Part shown: one piece after another, positions 34,133 through 45,574 of the stretch
Numbering within the stretch: the first letter of the stretch is position 1
Layout: each line of letters begins with the position of its first letter
Source of the DNA: Carettochelys insculpta
Taxonomy: Eukaryota > Chordata > Testudines > Carettochelyidae
DNA: 64,000 nt
Direction of reading: 5' to 3'
Assembly: GCF_033958435.1 (NCBI RefSeq)
Contig: NC_134161.1
Coordinates: 12,338,001-12,402,000 of the forward strand
Notes under the pieces: generated by a model
Databases searched by the model: none
What the model was told of the DNA's origin: nothing
Seen by the model: the letters and a program-made list of their open reading frames with translations, nothing else
Translations under genes and position numbers: made by a program

Positions 34133-34824
34133 GCACTTTCTCTGTGTGACTGTACTGTGTCACAAGCACTTCTGCTCTGCGACTGTGCAATGTCACTGGT
34201 ACTTCCTCTGTGCGACTGTACTGTGTCACAAGCACTTCTGTTCTGTGACTGTGCTATGTCACCGGCACTTCCTCTGTGCGACTGTACTGTGTCATGAGCA
34301 CTTCTGCTCTGCGACTGTGCAATGTCACTGGTACTTCCTCTGTGCGACTGTATTGTGTCACGAGCACTTCTGCTCTGCAACTGTGCAATGTCACTGGTAC
34401 TTCCTCTGTGCAACTGTACTGTGTCATGAGCACTTCTGCTCTGCGACTGTGCAATGTCACTGGTACTTCCTCTGTGCGACTGTGCTATGTCATGGCCACT
34501 TCCTCTCTGCAACTGTGCTATATCACCGGTACTTCCTCTGTGCGACTGTGCTATGTCATGGCCACTTCCTCTCTGCACCTGTGCTATGTCACCGGCACTT
34601 CCTCTGTGCAACTGTACTGTGTCATGAGCACTTCTGCTCTGCGACTGTGCAATGTCACTGGTACTTCCTCTGTGCGACTGTGCTATGTCATGGCCACTTC
34701 CTCTCTGCAACTGTGCTATATCACCGGCACTTCCTCTGTGCGACTGTGCTATGTCATGGCCACTTCCTCTCTGCACCTGTGCTATGTCACCGGCACTTCC
34801 TCTGTGCGACTGTACTGTGTCTGG
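34133..34824. repeat. 33 bp minisatellite, 21 units, with higher-order structure
   Basis: 21 tandem 33 bp units (the last is 32 bp), each starting gcactt/gtactt/ccactt and containing 'ctctgtgcgactgt' or 'ctctgcgactgt', then a variant of actgtgtca, gcaatgtca or gctatgtca. Early units alternate between two types, giving a 66 bp period. Units 9-14 (34397-34594) and units 15-20 (34595-34792) are duplicates of a 198 bp block differing at two bases only. As 33 is a multiple of three, long open frames run through the array in several frames on both strands (up to 246 codons on the minus strand). I read these as by-products, not a gene. Confidence 0.97.
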
Positions 34825-35459
34825 CACAGTAGGACCCAGAGGTCAGTTGTGAGGAGCCATAAACAATTTTACAATGATAAACATGCAGTAGCAATTCTGG
34901 GCTCCTTGCACGCTAAAACACAGAACTTGAGAGATTTTCCAGCCTAGACTCCTCTTTCTGACAGTTCAACTCCTTCCCCCAAAAGCCTCTCTCATTGGCC
35001 TTTGCCCTTCATCCTCCAAATGCACGGAATCTCTGTAGCTCTGAAGGAGCTCAAAATGCCACACTCTGCCTTCACCCCCACCATACTTTGTGCTTCACGA
35101 GTCAGCTTTTTTTTCACCCTCCAGGAAGGATTTGAATCATCAAAAAACTGTGGACAAAACACGTCTGGAAAAAAAAAATTAGCAGATTCTTTGTAATTAC
35201 ATGGCAACAAATGAAACCGGTGCCCTACAGATACAGAAACAACAAAACATCCTTATCCCTTTTCCCCCTCCTACCCACCCTGGCACAAATCAAGCAATAA
35301 ATATGGAAATCTGAAAATCCAGAAGAAAATAGGAGCTCCTCAAAGCACATGGCAGCTTTGTAAAGAAATGAGGGAGTTTGTCCCTTCACTGCACTTTCAT
35401 GAATTCCTTACGGTTTTGTGTTATTGCTGGCCCATCAACATGACAGGTGTCTTTCTTCC
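34825..35459. other. Unique sequence, no gene seen
   Basis: No recognised feature. Confidence 0.35.
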
Positions 35460-35765
35460 GCTGACAGCACAGCCCGCTGTTTACAGGCCATCAGGCAGCC
35501 AGTCTCCCAGTGACTGCTCCCCTGCCAGCAACCCAATTGAGTAGCTACAGTTCTCTTTACCAAAGCTGCTAAAAACCTACTTATATTCAGCTCAAGTTAA
35601 ATCTACATGGAAAATAGATACAACAGGGAGAGGGGAGGGGGAAAATGATATTGCAGTTGGATGCACCAGAATCCTCTATTAAAAGAAAGAGGCAAATAGT
35701 TTTCAATTTTGTACAAGCGTACCCTATAATTAGCCTGTGGTTTCCAGGCTCATTCCAATCCTCTG
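35460..35765. promoter_or_regulatory. Candidate conserved non-coding segment (weak)
   Basis: Repeat-free DNA with 'tgtttacaggcc' (forkhead-like), caattgagtag, 'tctattaaaag' and 'cctataattagcc'. It is listed only because its composition resembles conserved enhancers. Conservation cannot be judged here. Confidence 0.2.
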
Positions 35766-36044
35766 TCTTTCAGGAAGTGGCCAGGGGGTTGGGTTTTTAA
35801 GCTCTCACTTGTGCTGTACGTGTCCCAGAAAGGATTAGTGTAAGTAAGATCCGTGCATGTTGATTGAGAGGGCCTCTGTGGTATTGCCATTTCAAATCAG
35901 AACAGCCATTCACCTAGTTCAGAACTTCGTTTTCAGCCCCCATCGCTTTTAGATTAAACCAGTTAGCGAACTGTCACAGGCCAACCTATCCCTAGGGAAT
36001 AACCTGTCCTAGCCCCAGTCTGTTACTGTATTATTGATAGTCTC

Positions 36045-36170
36045 AGATGGGTAACTGTGTTAGCTTGTAGCTTCTCAAACAAGCAGTCCTGTAGCACCTT
36101 GGAAACTAACACATTTATGAGGTCATGACCATTTGTGAGTAAGACCTCTTTCCTCAGATTACTAGAGTAG
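36045..36170 (-). repeat. Interspersed repeat fragment (possible Penelope-like)
   Basis: 'taactgtgttagcttgtagc', 'aacaagcagtcctgtagcac' and 'ctaacacatttatgaggtca', followed by a tgagtaagacctc block: the reversed 3' end of a repeat I know from reptile sequence. A sister copy lies at 31703. Confidence 0.65.
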
Positions 36171-36198
36171 ACAAATTGATCCCAGGGTTCATCTAGCA

Positions 36199-36577
36199 CT
36201 GCGGTTCCCACACTTTTTCAGGTTGTGGAAGACTTGGACGTCATGGTGCTCTCTGCAGAACACTTTAACTTTTTTACATCATCATACTAACTACGAGGAA
36301 CATTACTGACGGAAAATATTTCATAATAATATTGAATTATTGTACGGTAAATGCAACTCAACAAATAATGAAATCAGACCTTAACAAAACACACATAAAA
36401 TTGGTTACTGTACAGTCACTTCAAGAAAACTGTAAAATCGAGAAAATTCCATCCCAAAATTTATTTTTTCCCCTGAGAATGGGGAGGAACCCGCCATTAC
36501 TCCATCTCAGTGGCGGAACACTTTGTCATAGCTCGCGGAACATCAATGTTCTGCCAAACATAGTTTGGGAACCACTG
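36199..36577. mobile_element. hAT-like element with GGTTCCCA ends
   Basis: 379 bp. Left end ctgcggttcccacacttt; right end 'atagtttgggaaccactg'. These are inverted copies of a CAGTGGTTCCCA end. Flanks ATCTAGCA (36191-36198) and ATATAGCG (36578-36585) agree at 6 of 8 positions, as expected for an old hAT insertion. The interior is AT-rich with no transposase. Confidence 0.83.
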
Positions 36578-36794
36578 ATATAGCGGGGCAGGAGGAAGGA
36601 GGTTACCTATCACTAGTAGGACAAGTTGATGAAGCAGATTAAGTAGGATGTGTCCCATTCCTGCAAATATCAAAGGTGGGGAAAGACCCATTCTCCTACA
36701 AAAGCATTTTACCCCAGGATTACAGAGGGAGACATCTGAATTGGAACCCATTTGCAAACTTTGACACATTCCAACTAGCCTTTAACAGAGCTCT

Positions 36795-36920
36795 CGACTC
36801 TCCTATGCATTACAAGGGCAATTGCCGTAACTGGAATTGCTTATCTACAATTGACTAAAGTCTATTGTAGACCTGGCCTAAGTCAAAGAAGGAATTCTTC
36901 TGTCAACCTCGCCATGTCCA
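36795..36920. mobile_element. End fragment of GTCTAYRATAGAC DNA element
   Basis: It contains 'ggcaattgccgtaactggaa', ttgcttatctacaattgac and 'aaagtctattgtagacctgg', the reverse complement of the left end at 32671-32730. Only one end is present. Confidence 0.6.
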
Positions 36921-37812
36921 AACCAGGACTAAAGATGTCTTAATTATGTCGCACAGAGTGTCAATTTTTTAACAGCCCCAAGCAATGTGATTAAGTCAAT
37001 GTAGCTTTATAGCACAGGCCAGCCCCCGATGTGGGCATAAAGCAGCTATGCTCCCAGAACTGCTCAGCTGTTGACATCACCACATCTCCACTGGGAGGGT
37101 GGCTGTTGGTATAGATGCATCAGCTGGGGCATGGCTTTCGCACATGGCTGACCTACATAGTGAAGTGGATGTAATTTTTAAGCATAGGCCAAGCCTAAGA
37201 TCATGGAAATCTAGCCCCATGATTTTCATCCCCTTCCTTGTTACCGTAGGTGCCTCCCCCCTCCCCATCAGCAGTCTCCTTTCCCTATGTAGGCAGACTC
37301 TAAAACATCTTCTTTCCTTTTCATTTAAACAGCAGCCTTGCAAATCACAAAGCAGCTTACTTTTAATCACACTGAGGCCCAGTTGTTATTTACACTGAAG
37401 ATCTTGCCTTTTTCCCCCCAAATCCCCTCTAATTCCTCACAGATATTAATTATCCTGCCACTCGCAATACCTAGAGTGCTGAAATTCTCTTTTTGAAATC
37501 TCAGCCTGCTTTTCGGAAATTGCCGTGGGCCAGATCCTCACTAGCATAAAACTGGATGGAACTCCATGAAAGGTTTTGACGCTACAGCAATTTGCACTGG
37601 GCGATGACCCATTTGGCTGGATTCCACAGTGCAGATTTTCAGAAATGCCTACAGAAGCTCTGTGCCCAGCGGATTTACAGATCACATTTCTCAAAAGCAA
37701 ACAAAGTGATTTAGGAACATAAGACTTTGCCTACCCCTCGTGCGCTACAGTGGCACAGCTTGTTAGAGACACAGAAAGAATCTGTTCATCAGTAGAGTTA
37801 GTCCTCCTCTTT
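36921..37812. other. Palindromic-element remnants and unique sequence
   Basis: 36960-37200 contains 'gtgattaagtcaatgtagct' and 'tttttaagcataggccaagc' followed by ctaag, likely both ends of a degraded GTCTACAC-type DNA element. 37200-37812 is unique sequence with no gene seen. Confidence 0.4.
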
Positions 37813-38233
37813 GGCTGTGTCGTTCTTTCAGAAATTACTGCCCTTTTTTGAAAGCACATGTGGAGCATCTACACACAAAACGTGCTCTTTCAATCGGAAA
37901 TCGAAAGAACGCGGCTCTCCTCCCGGAAGCTCTCTTCCAGTCCTCGATCGGGAAGAGCGCCTCCTTTTGAAAACTTCTTTAGAAAAAAAAACAAGTGTAG
38001 ATGCTCCACGGGCCTTTCTTTCAAAAGAGCAGTCCTCATGGCACCTGATTTTTCAATCCCTGGCCTATTCTTTCGAAAGAGCTGGAGCTGTGTGGACGCT
38101 CTCTATCGACAGAGCGGATCAATCTTTCAATTGCTTTTTGGTGTGTGGACGCAATCTTTCAAGAGAAGTTTTTTTCAGAAGAGAAGTTCTGGAAGAACTT
38201 ATTTTGAAAGATCACCATAGCGTATACGTAGCC
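37813..38233. mobile_element. Palindromic TTCGAAA/CTTTC-rich DNA element
   Basis: 421 bp from ggctgtgtcgttctttcag to 'catagcgtatacgtagcc', with inverted ends of the ggctRYgtc type shared with 51652-52274 and 53799-54509. The inside repeats ctttcaa, tttcgaaaga and 'gtgtggacgc' blocks. Frames of 120-170 codons run through it but follow the repeat composition. Confidence 0.7.
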
Positions 38234-38689
38234 TTTGAGAAGCAGTGCCTAGGTCAATGGATGAGTCCTTCCACTGACGGAGGGGCAAATAGGCTGGGAG
38301 TTAGATCAGTTTACTTACACTGATGCATGGACAGATGGATGATGCTCATGCATGTGAATTCACCACCTGAGCGAAATAGCTGCTGGATCAACCTACATTT
38401 TAAGTGCAGGCCTGGTTTGAGTCTCATTTTCAGAATGGATTTAGGCATTTCAGAGCAGAAATGTATTGGTTTTCCATGACCATCTCCTAAGTGCCCAAGG
38501 GTCAGGTTTTTAAAGGTACTTAATTCAATAGCTTTCAGATCTGTCCCTTTGGAAAATTGGACTTAGGTTGCTTGGAGACACAGGTGGCCAACTCCCTTCA
38601 GCTAACCTCTGGCCATCAAGCCATATGAGCAGAATAGCAGGAGCACATTTCCCCCACCCCCATTTTCTCCCTTGTTTTTTAGTGCACAG
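38234..38689. other. Unique sequence, no gene seen
   Basis: No recognised feature. Confidence 0.35.
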
Positions 38690-39010
38690 GAATAAGAACG
38701 CACAAGGCTGTTTGGATTTATCTGGGCTGTTTTGGCAGCGTATTCACGTTTATTTGGAGCCGGGAGATATAAATCGAATTTGGGGCTCTCTCAGTAAGGA
38801 GGCGTTAGTGGCTCAGACAAGGATAATAGGTTTCTATTACAACTGTGTACAGCAGGCAGGATTTACATCATGCTTCATTGTTTTATATTGGTTTTCAGGT
38901 TTTATTACAGATTTACTGAAGAAAAAAAACAATGAAAAACTCGTCATGGAGGGTTGTGGCATTTTGTGGGCTGATTTTAACCTTTGTGGGATGAAGGGAA
39001 TTTGAAAAGC
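38690..39010. promoter_or_regulatory. Candidate conserved non-coding segment
   Basis: Repeat-free, balanced composition, with 'gatataaatcgaat', 'caaggataatagg', 'ttttattacag' and gtttatttggag words. A 145-codon frame (38568-39005, plus) runs across it but has no recognised domain, and the region reads more like regulatory DNA. Inference only. Confidence 0.25.
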
Positions 39011-42000
39011 CACAATGAAAACATTTCTTTCCCCTTCAAAAGAGGTTCAACATTACATCTAACCCATAGCAAATTGATTTCTAGTAACATAAGAAAGACC
39101 ACAAGGCATTAGTGCTCCTTAATAATTAATAATTCCTTAAGCGTTGAAATCCAGTGCCTATAAGCTCCATTTCAAATGCCCTTTTGTCTTAGATTCTAAG
39201 CTATCTGAGGCAGGGGGCAGTCTTTTCGCTGTTTGTACAGCACCTAGCGTAATAGCAACTTGGTACATCACGGCAGTTCCTAAAGGCTATTGCAATACAA
39301 GTACTGTTACTCATAAACAAAAGGCCAAACCTCAGTTGATCTCTTTAGGAATACCATCACGCTGCTATTTTACAGCACTTTTTCATCCATGAATCTCAAG
39401 GCATTTTCCAAAGGAGGCAAGTATCAGAAGGGGAAACTGAGGCATGCAGCATTGAAATGATTTGCCCATCGGAAGAACCCTTTCATTTACACTGCTCTTC
39501 AGCACGTCCGGCAGCCTTAGTGTGAAACTCCCTCCCAGATGCATGCAACTGCCTTTTATGTGTCTCCCAGGAGCACCTCTCCTTTTGGAAACCTGTACCC
39601 AGAGGGCACATTATCCACATGTTCCACCCGACAACCAGTGATGCTTTCCGAAGCACAGGGCCGGGATTACCATAAAAGGTAGCCAGTTCTTTTTCTGCAC
39701 AGCAACTGATGACATAACATCCCCAGCAGAAACGTTTATAGCACCAAGGGGCAAGAACAACTCTGTTTGGATCAGTTTGAGGGCGTTTAGGTCTAGGGCT
39801 CTGCTGCAGACCCTCCTCTAGTGCTCAGAAACCCCTGAAAGATGGGATGCTGTTCAGATTATTATGCCTTACAGAAGCCACATGGAGTAAGAGACTGTCT
39901 GGGGAGACAGAGGAACGAGCTGTAGAAGCAGCACTGGTCTTGCCAGGGCACACGAGACAGGAAAGAGTGAGAGATGCCTGGTTAAACAAATGAGAGAGAT
40001 GACAGCACTGAGGGAGGAACAGGCACTGAATGGGGGTGAAAGGCAGGGATATTTCTTCTCTTGCTTGCTGTTCACTAGCTAGTTGCAGGAGCCTTGCTAG
40101 CCTGGGTCCAAAACTCATTGACAGCCCTGGGCAACACCTCGTCTTTGTCTCTTCCCTCCTCCGGTGCTTGTACTGCCCAGAGTTGCCCCTCACACAGCTC
40201 AGCTCCTTTCTGGGCTGCTATCACCTTTAGTTTCTGCTAACTTATCCGGCTTCTCACGTCACTTTCACACCATCCACCAGACCCATCCTGGAGAGCTCTC
40301 ATTCGCCAGGGATGGCTGAGCAGCAGCTCATGACTGGTTCATTTCTTATCCTGGGGAAGTGCAGTTTGCTCCCTTCTGCCTCCACAGCAGCTGTTTTGGG
40401 GGAGCCTTTTGTCTCTCTCCCAGTCAGGAGTCAATTAAGCCCTGAGCCCCTACTGGCAGGTTTGGCAGGCCCGTCTATCCTTTAGCAGCCACCAAGTGAG
40501 TCATTTTCTGCGTGTTTTAACCCTCTTTGAGGGCAGCAAGGTGCAATTCATCTGGTCAACTCACCTGGAGCCTTCACAGGGGAGCTATGAGGCTCGCTCT
40601 GACCCCTGGCCCACCTAGGCCAGTGCCCTGGCTCTGACAGTGGCCAGTGTCAGCTGCTCTGGAGAAAAATGCAACAAAATCCCCATCCTGGAAAAGTGTA
40701 ACCTAACCTGCTTATGGAGAAGTGTTTGCTTAACTCCCCTTTGTCAGTGCCTGCTATATACCGTGAAGCACAAGGGCGTTATATTCATTCGGAAGGGCTG
40801 CCTCTTACTACATGTATAGCACCAACCACACCAGAGCCTCAGCTGTCAGCTGGTGCTGCCCCAGTGCAATAACAACATACTGCAGCTGAGGAACCATGTA
40901 TATCTGCATATGCACAGATTACAAGGCCACAGGGGATCATTCTGATCACTGACTTCCTGTGTAACACAGGCCAGAAAACTTTGCAAAATAATTCCTATAT
41001 CTGCCCTATTTCTCCTCAGATCCTTCCAGCCTCTTGTCTCGGACTGCCTGTCTAGTGACAGTGGGTTCCACAAGTTAATTCAGGACTTCTTTGCCTAAAA
41101 TATTAAATTTAGCAGTGTAAAACCTACTGCACTACAATCTCACTGAACAGCCCCTTGTTCATGTATTGTATCAGAATGCAAACAGAAATGGTAAATCAAA
41201 ATCAGATATCTCTATGCTATTCTTCATATTCTCCAGATCTCAGTGGTGTCTCAATTAATTTGTCTCTTCTTTGAACTGAGCAACCCCCATCCATTCAGTC
41301 TCCAAGGAGCTCTTCAAGAAACATGCACTGTAGGATCTGTATTACAGTCACAGCACACACACAGAGCAGTTGGATAAAAATATAACTGGTCTTGCTGGAA
41401 GGTTGCAGTGTGACACTTCTTTGTTTCTTAGACGTCAGAAAAACACACAAAAAGTCACCAAACAGAGAGAGAAGAAACAGACTGCTCCCTAAGGCAGCAA
41501 GGTACAACTTACGTCATCTTGATTTAAGCTGACTTTCTGAAGACCAACTAATTACTCACTAGAGCCCCCTAGCCTCCAAGCAGGACCAAAACCACCCCTT
41601 TCTCCCCACTCTTACAGTGGTAGTTTATAATTCCAACATAACCATCAATATAAAGAGGGTCCAAGCTGCTATTTTTAGGTGCTCTCTGGCCCAGAATTAG
41701 TGCACACATATCTACCCAGGTTGGGAATTACACCTCCCAGCCTCTGTGTAGACCTATGCAAAGTTTCAAGCCTTGTTTCTAAGACAGTCACACATCTTCC
41801 TCCCCAATTTCCTCTACCCTTCCCTATCAAAGAAGACATGAGCTGCCACATGCCCCTCTAATTCAGCAGGCAGTGTGCAGCTTTCCCTTCTCCCAGACAT
41901 CATGATGTGGGCCACTGAGGTGTGTTCTGAGAGCTCCAACAACGCACGACGGGGAGGTCACAGTTCAAAACTTTCTGCTGAAAGATATAACAAGGACTCT

Positions 42001-42773
42001 TTTGGTTCCCATTACATTAAATCCACCTCTAGAACCCAGGGGGATATTCAGGTTTGGACTAATATGTATTTTTTTAAAATGTTCAAATTCCTTCCATCCA
42101 GATACACAGCAAATCCACTCACAGTCATTTCTGCAATTATCCCAGGGTCTTCTGCACAGCCCATTACCCTGTAGATGTTACTAAGTGCTGCATAAACAAC
42201 CCTCTCCACTGAGTGGCTGACACTTAAACGGACAAGTGTAAGTACATTGCAGCAGGATGGCAAACGCAGGCATAACAAGCTCAGCAGCAGGCTAGTCATT
42301 GCTCCAAGGCCCATCATCTCACACACACACATCTGTGCAGCTGCAGCCATCCGGAAAGCCCATGGAAGAGCCAAGCCATCGTAAAATTCCTTCCCCCTGC
42401 CCCCAACCCACACATTATTTCTCTCTTCACTCCTTCAAGAATCACTGCCAGTGCTGAGTAGCCCTATTAACACATTTGCACTGCACCTACCCAATGGAAC
42501 TGTCTTAACCAGAGAGCTCTGAACGCTCAGGTCATAGGTGTGCTGACTGGCACCACCATCTCTCTATTGTTGGGGCGTATGAGCTCTCACCCCGCCAGTG
42601 CCCTGAATGTAACACGTAGAAGGCATGTAGAAGGACATATATCAGCAAGGAAAGGCTTAAGGTTAGCTACTGGGGTAACAGGCACCTTACCAAAACCTAG
42701 GAGGGTTTCTATTCCACAGACTCCGACTCACACACCTGCATGGAACACAAACACGTGTGGATAGGCATGCTAT
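39011..42773. other. Mostly unique sequence, no gene seen
   Basis: About 3.8 kb. One MIR-like piece lies at 39360-39475 ('gaaggggaaactgaggcatg'). No exon supported: frames are short and overlap on both strands. Confidence 0.45.
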
Positions 42774-43421
42774 TTATTCACCAGCTCCCCAGACAGGGCT
42801 GGCACAGACATGAATCCTGTGTAACTTGTCATACACGGGTATTCTTACCAGCACGCACCTCTGATTAGGTAGCCAGGCAGGAAACCCAGCCGTGAAAAGT
42901 AAGGGAGGAACGTGGACTGATGCACAAAATGCCGAGCTGCAGGGACAACCGGGCGGATGGGGGGGGAGACAGAGAGGTGGTGGTGGTGAAGGGAATGTTT
43001 GGAAGGAAGGGGCCTCTAGACTTCTCCCCAAAGGCTGCCACGTAGCAGCACCTGGCCTTTTTCCATGTGCCAAGGCCCCATGGGCACAGCAGGAGCAACA
43101 GAACACTGGAAAGCCACTGAAAGCCCTGGAGCTCTGGGCCCCTTTGAAGTGCTGCTGCACGTGGGGAGTGGGGGGGGAAAGGAGGCCCAGCACCATAGTC
43201 CCCATCGCTCTAAGGGCTGACTGCCCCTTCCCACACCCCTTCTGCCCTTGGCGACGCCCTCTCCGGAACACCTCCCTCCCATCCTGGCCTGGGGCTTGCA
43301 GTGGCCATCCGTCCGGCTGAATGGCCCATCGGGTGTCGTCTCCTGCCTCCTGCCAAGACAGGCCAGGCCTAATCAAGCCCGAGATCCAGCCCCTGGTAGT
43401 GGCCAATGCTAGATGCTTCAC
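42774..43421. other. GC-rich segment with long non-coding open frames
   Basis: Elevated GC opens frames on both strands, including 215 codons on the minus strand and 142 codons on the plus strand over the same bases. Their products are low in complexity (PPPPLCLPPHPP, GGWGGRQRGGGGEG) and match no family I know. CpG is modest, so a CpG-island promoter is not clear. Confidence 0.4.
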
Positions 43422-44224
43422 AGTCAGTCACAGTACTCAATAATGCAGCTGTACCCAAGGTCTGGATTGGAGTGGGGACGCTTGCCAATCCTGCCAAGCG
43501 CTCATGCAGGAAGATTGACTACCATGGCCATGTTACTCCAGCTGGCACAGGTCCTAGACTTGGGGGGGGGAGTCTGCAGCACCCGGTGCTTTGAAGTGGT
43601 TTCCATCATTCCATTCATAATCAGTTTCAATGACTCTCAGCACCCCCACTCTAAAAATTATTCCAGCCCCACTGCCAGTTAATGCAGCTATTGCTGCTAT
43701 TAGGGAGCCCAGTGATCCTACAAGCAGAAAACCAAGGACCTGTTTCTCCATCTACCGGGGTACATCCACACCACAGCCAGGGGTGCAAAGGGCAGCTCGT
43801 GGAGACACCCCTGCACTAGTTGGCAAAAACTGGGAGGACTTAGCCAGGCAAGCTTCAGCAGGGGCAGCGCAAATGAACAGGGACCCAGGAGGGCCGGTCA
43901 GTCGAGCTTGTGAAGCTGAAACTGAAGCCCACCCTGTGGCAACCTTACTGCTGTTTTTTTGAAGTGTGCTAGCTAGAGAGTAGCCAGCATGGGGCCATCT
44001 ACAGGAGCTGCCATTCACACCACTGGCTGCTGCACAGACGTACCCGCACACCATTATAAATCTGGAGTAATTCCACCCAACCCAGTAGAAAGGCTCTGGC
44101 TTTGCCTTGCCATCAGCAAGAAGAGATAGAGGCCTTAAGCTTGCCTGACAGGTCCATCACATGCCCCTTAATGTCAGCACTAAATGTCACCACCTCCCTT
44201 CCCACTCTCTTCTCCCACACTGCT
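43422..44224. other. Unique sequence, no gene seen
   Basis: A G run lies at 43561-43570. No recognised feature. Confidence 0.35.
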
Positions 44225-44575
44225 CCCCCTCTCCCTTGCTGCTTCCCCATTGTTTTTAAAGCAGACAGATTGTTAATTAAAAAGCCAGAAATCAATCGCC
44301 CTCATCTCCCCGTCCCAGGCTCCCGTGCACGCGAGGATTAGAGTGTGCGTCTACTTTAAGTCAATTAGAGATAAGGGGAAGCTGACATTTCTCCAGTCCA
44401 CCTTATCAAACCTCTGGAAAATGGCTGAGATTAAAATGTAAAAAAAGATTATTTCGTCAGCTCTCTCCCACTTCCCCCCCACCTTAATTATTCATAAGAA
44501 GTTTGACAGTTGTCTGCCAATAGACTCAGATAGCCCCGGCCTATCAGGGAGTTATTAGTAATGCTCTGACTTACC
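44225..44575. promoter_or_regulatory. Candidate conserved non-coding (enhancer-like) segment
   Basis: Repeat-free DNA with closely packed transcription-factor-like words: ttaattaa (44273-44280), aatcaatcg, tcaattagagataagg (44361-), ccttatca, 'agattatttcgtcag' and cttaattattcataa (44483-44497), then 'gacagttgtctgccaatag'. It combines homeodomain, GATA and E-box-like sites. This is the strongest enhancer-like stretch in the window by eye, but conservation is not demonstrated. Confidence 0.35.
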
Positions 44576-45477
44576 TAGGATGTGTCACTTTGGTCTGGCT
44601 GACTGGTGGTCCCACACTGTTCTATTCTTCTGGGTCCATTTCCCTTCCCTTCCTAGAGGGCCTGGGGATTGTCAGTCAAGGCCAAGCCTGCAGTCAACAT
44701 GCTAGGTGGGTGGCTGTGGTTCCCCACCAGCATTGCTTTCAGAGTCAGAGACACTTGGAAACAGTTGGAAGCACGAGGTGAATTTATGCTGGGAAGCTGT
44801 TTCTTAGCAGCAAGCAGAGAGCAAGATGGATGATTCCAGACCAAAGCTGTGTGGCAGGGGTTCCTGTGTGGGCAAATGCAGAGCAGGTATCCCAGGCAAA
44901 ATAGGGAAAAGTGTATCTGGGGACTCATGTGGGTGGACATTTTTGTCTGCTTGCTGGTTAAGCAAAAACCAGCACAATCCAAAGTAATCTGTAGCCACCT
45001 TCCCCTCTGAACACTGAACAACCAACACAAATAGGACAGCTAGCATGTCTCCAGAGCTCTGAGGCCAGCTTCTGCACAGAAAACCTTCCTCTGGCTCAGA
45101 TCTGTTCTAATGGCCTGATCTCAGCTGAACCTAATTAACTCTTGTGCCAGTAAGAAGCTGGGAGTTAACCCTCTAAATCGCCTTCCACAACCTGGGAATG
45201 AATTCAGGGCCCCAAGGAAAATAAAACAGAGCCCCCAGCCCTGTGCATCACAAAACAGCTACATGCTTTACTACCAACTGTACTGCATTAGAAGCCTCAG
45301 TCAGTTTTCCTAGTTCCCACAGCTAGGAACAGAGAGAACTCCAGAGTCCAGCCTGCTGCTGCCTCTTTCTCTAACCATTAGAGAACACTGCACCACAGAG
45401 CTATTGCTTTATGCACACAATGAAAAGACAGCCCCCAGCCCAAAGCGTTTACTTAGTGGGAATGTCTACGAAAGAGG
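44576..45477. other. Unique sequence, no gene seen
   Basis: No recognised feature. A 125-codon minus frame (44653-45030) has no known domain. Confidence 0.4.
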
Positions 45478-45574
45478 TTGGTCTGAAGAAGAGGGTCTGT
45501 CCCACGAAAGCTCTCCGAATAAATTATTTAGTCAGTCTTTAAAGTGCTACTTGACTGCTTTTTTGTTTTGATAC
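45478..45574 (+). repeat. Interspersed repeat 3' end (possible Penelope-like)
   Basis: A clean 97 bp copy: 'ggtctgaagaagagggtctg', tcccacgaaagctc, 'aataaattatttagtcagtc', 'aaagtgctacttgactgctt' and a tttttgttttgata end. It serves as the reference for the broken copies at 12688 and 13465. Confidence 0.75.

Noticed and set aside
34133..34824. CRISPR-like array
   Set aside because: Units are contiguous with no unique spacers, and the surrounding DNA is vertebrate.
34087..34827. A 246-codon repetitive protein gene on the minus strand
   Set aside because: The frame is produced by a 33 bp tandem unit (a multiple of three). Several other frames on both strands are also open, and there is no coding context.
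37811..38323. 170-codon plus-strand gene
   Set aside because: It lies within a palindromic DNA element; its composition follows the repeat units.
38568..39005. 145-codon plus-strand frame as a coding exon
   Set aside because: No recognised domain, and the sequence character fits non-coding DNA better. Left as a possible conserved non-coding segment.
42774..43421. 215-codon minus-strand gene
   Set aside because: GC-rich sequence opens overlapping frames on both strands. The product is of low complexity and matches no family I recognise.
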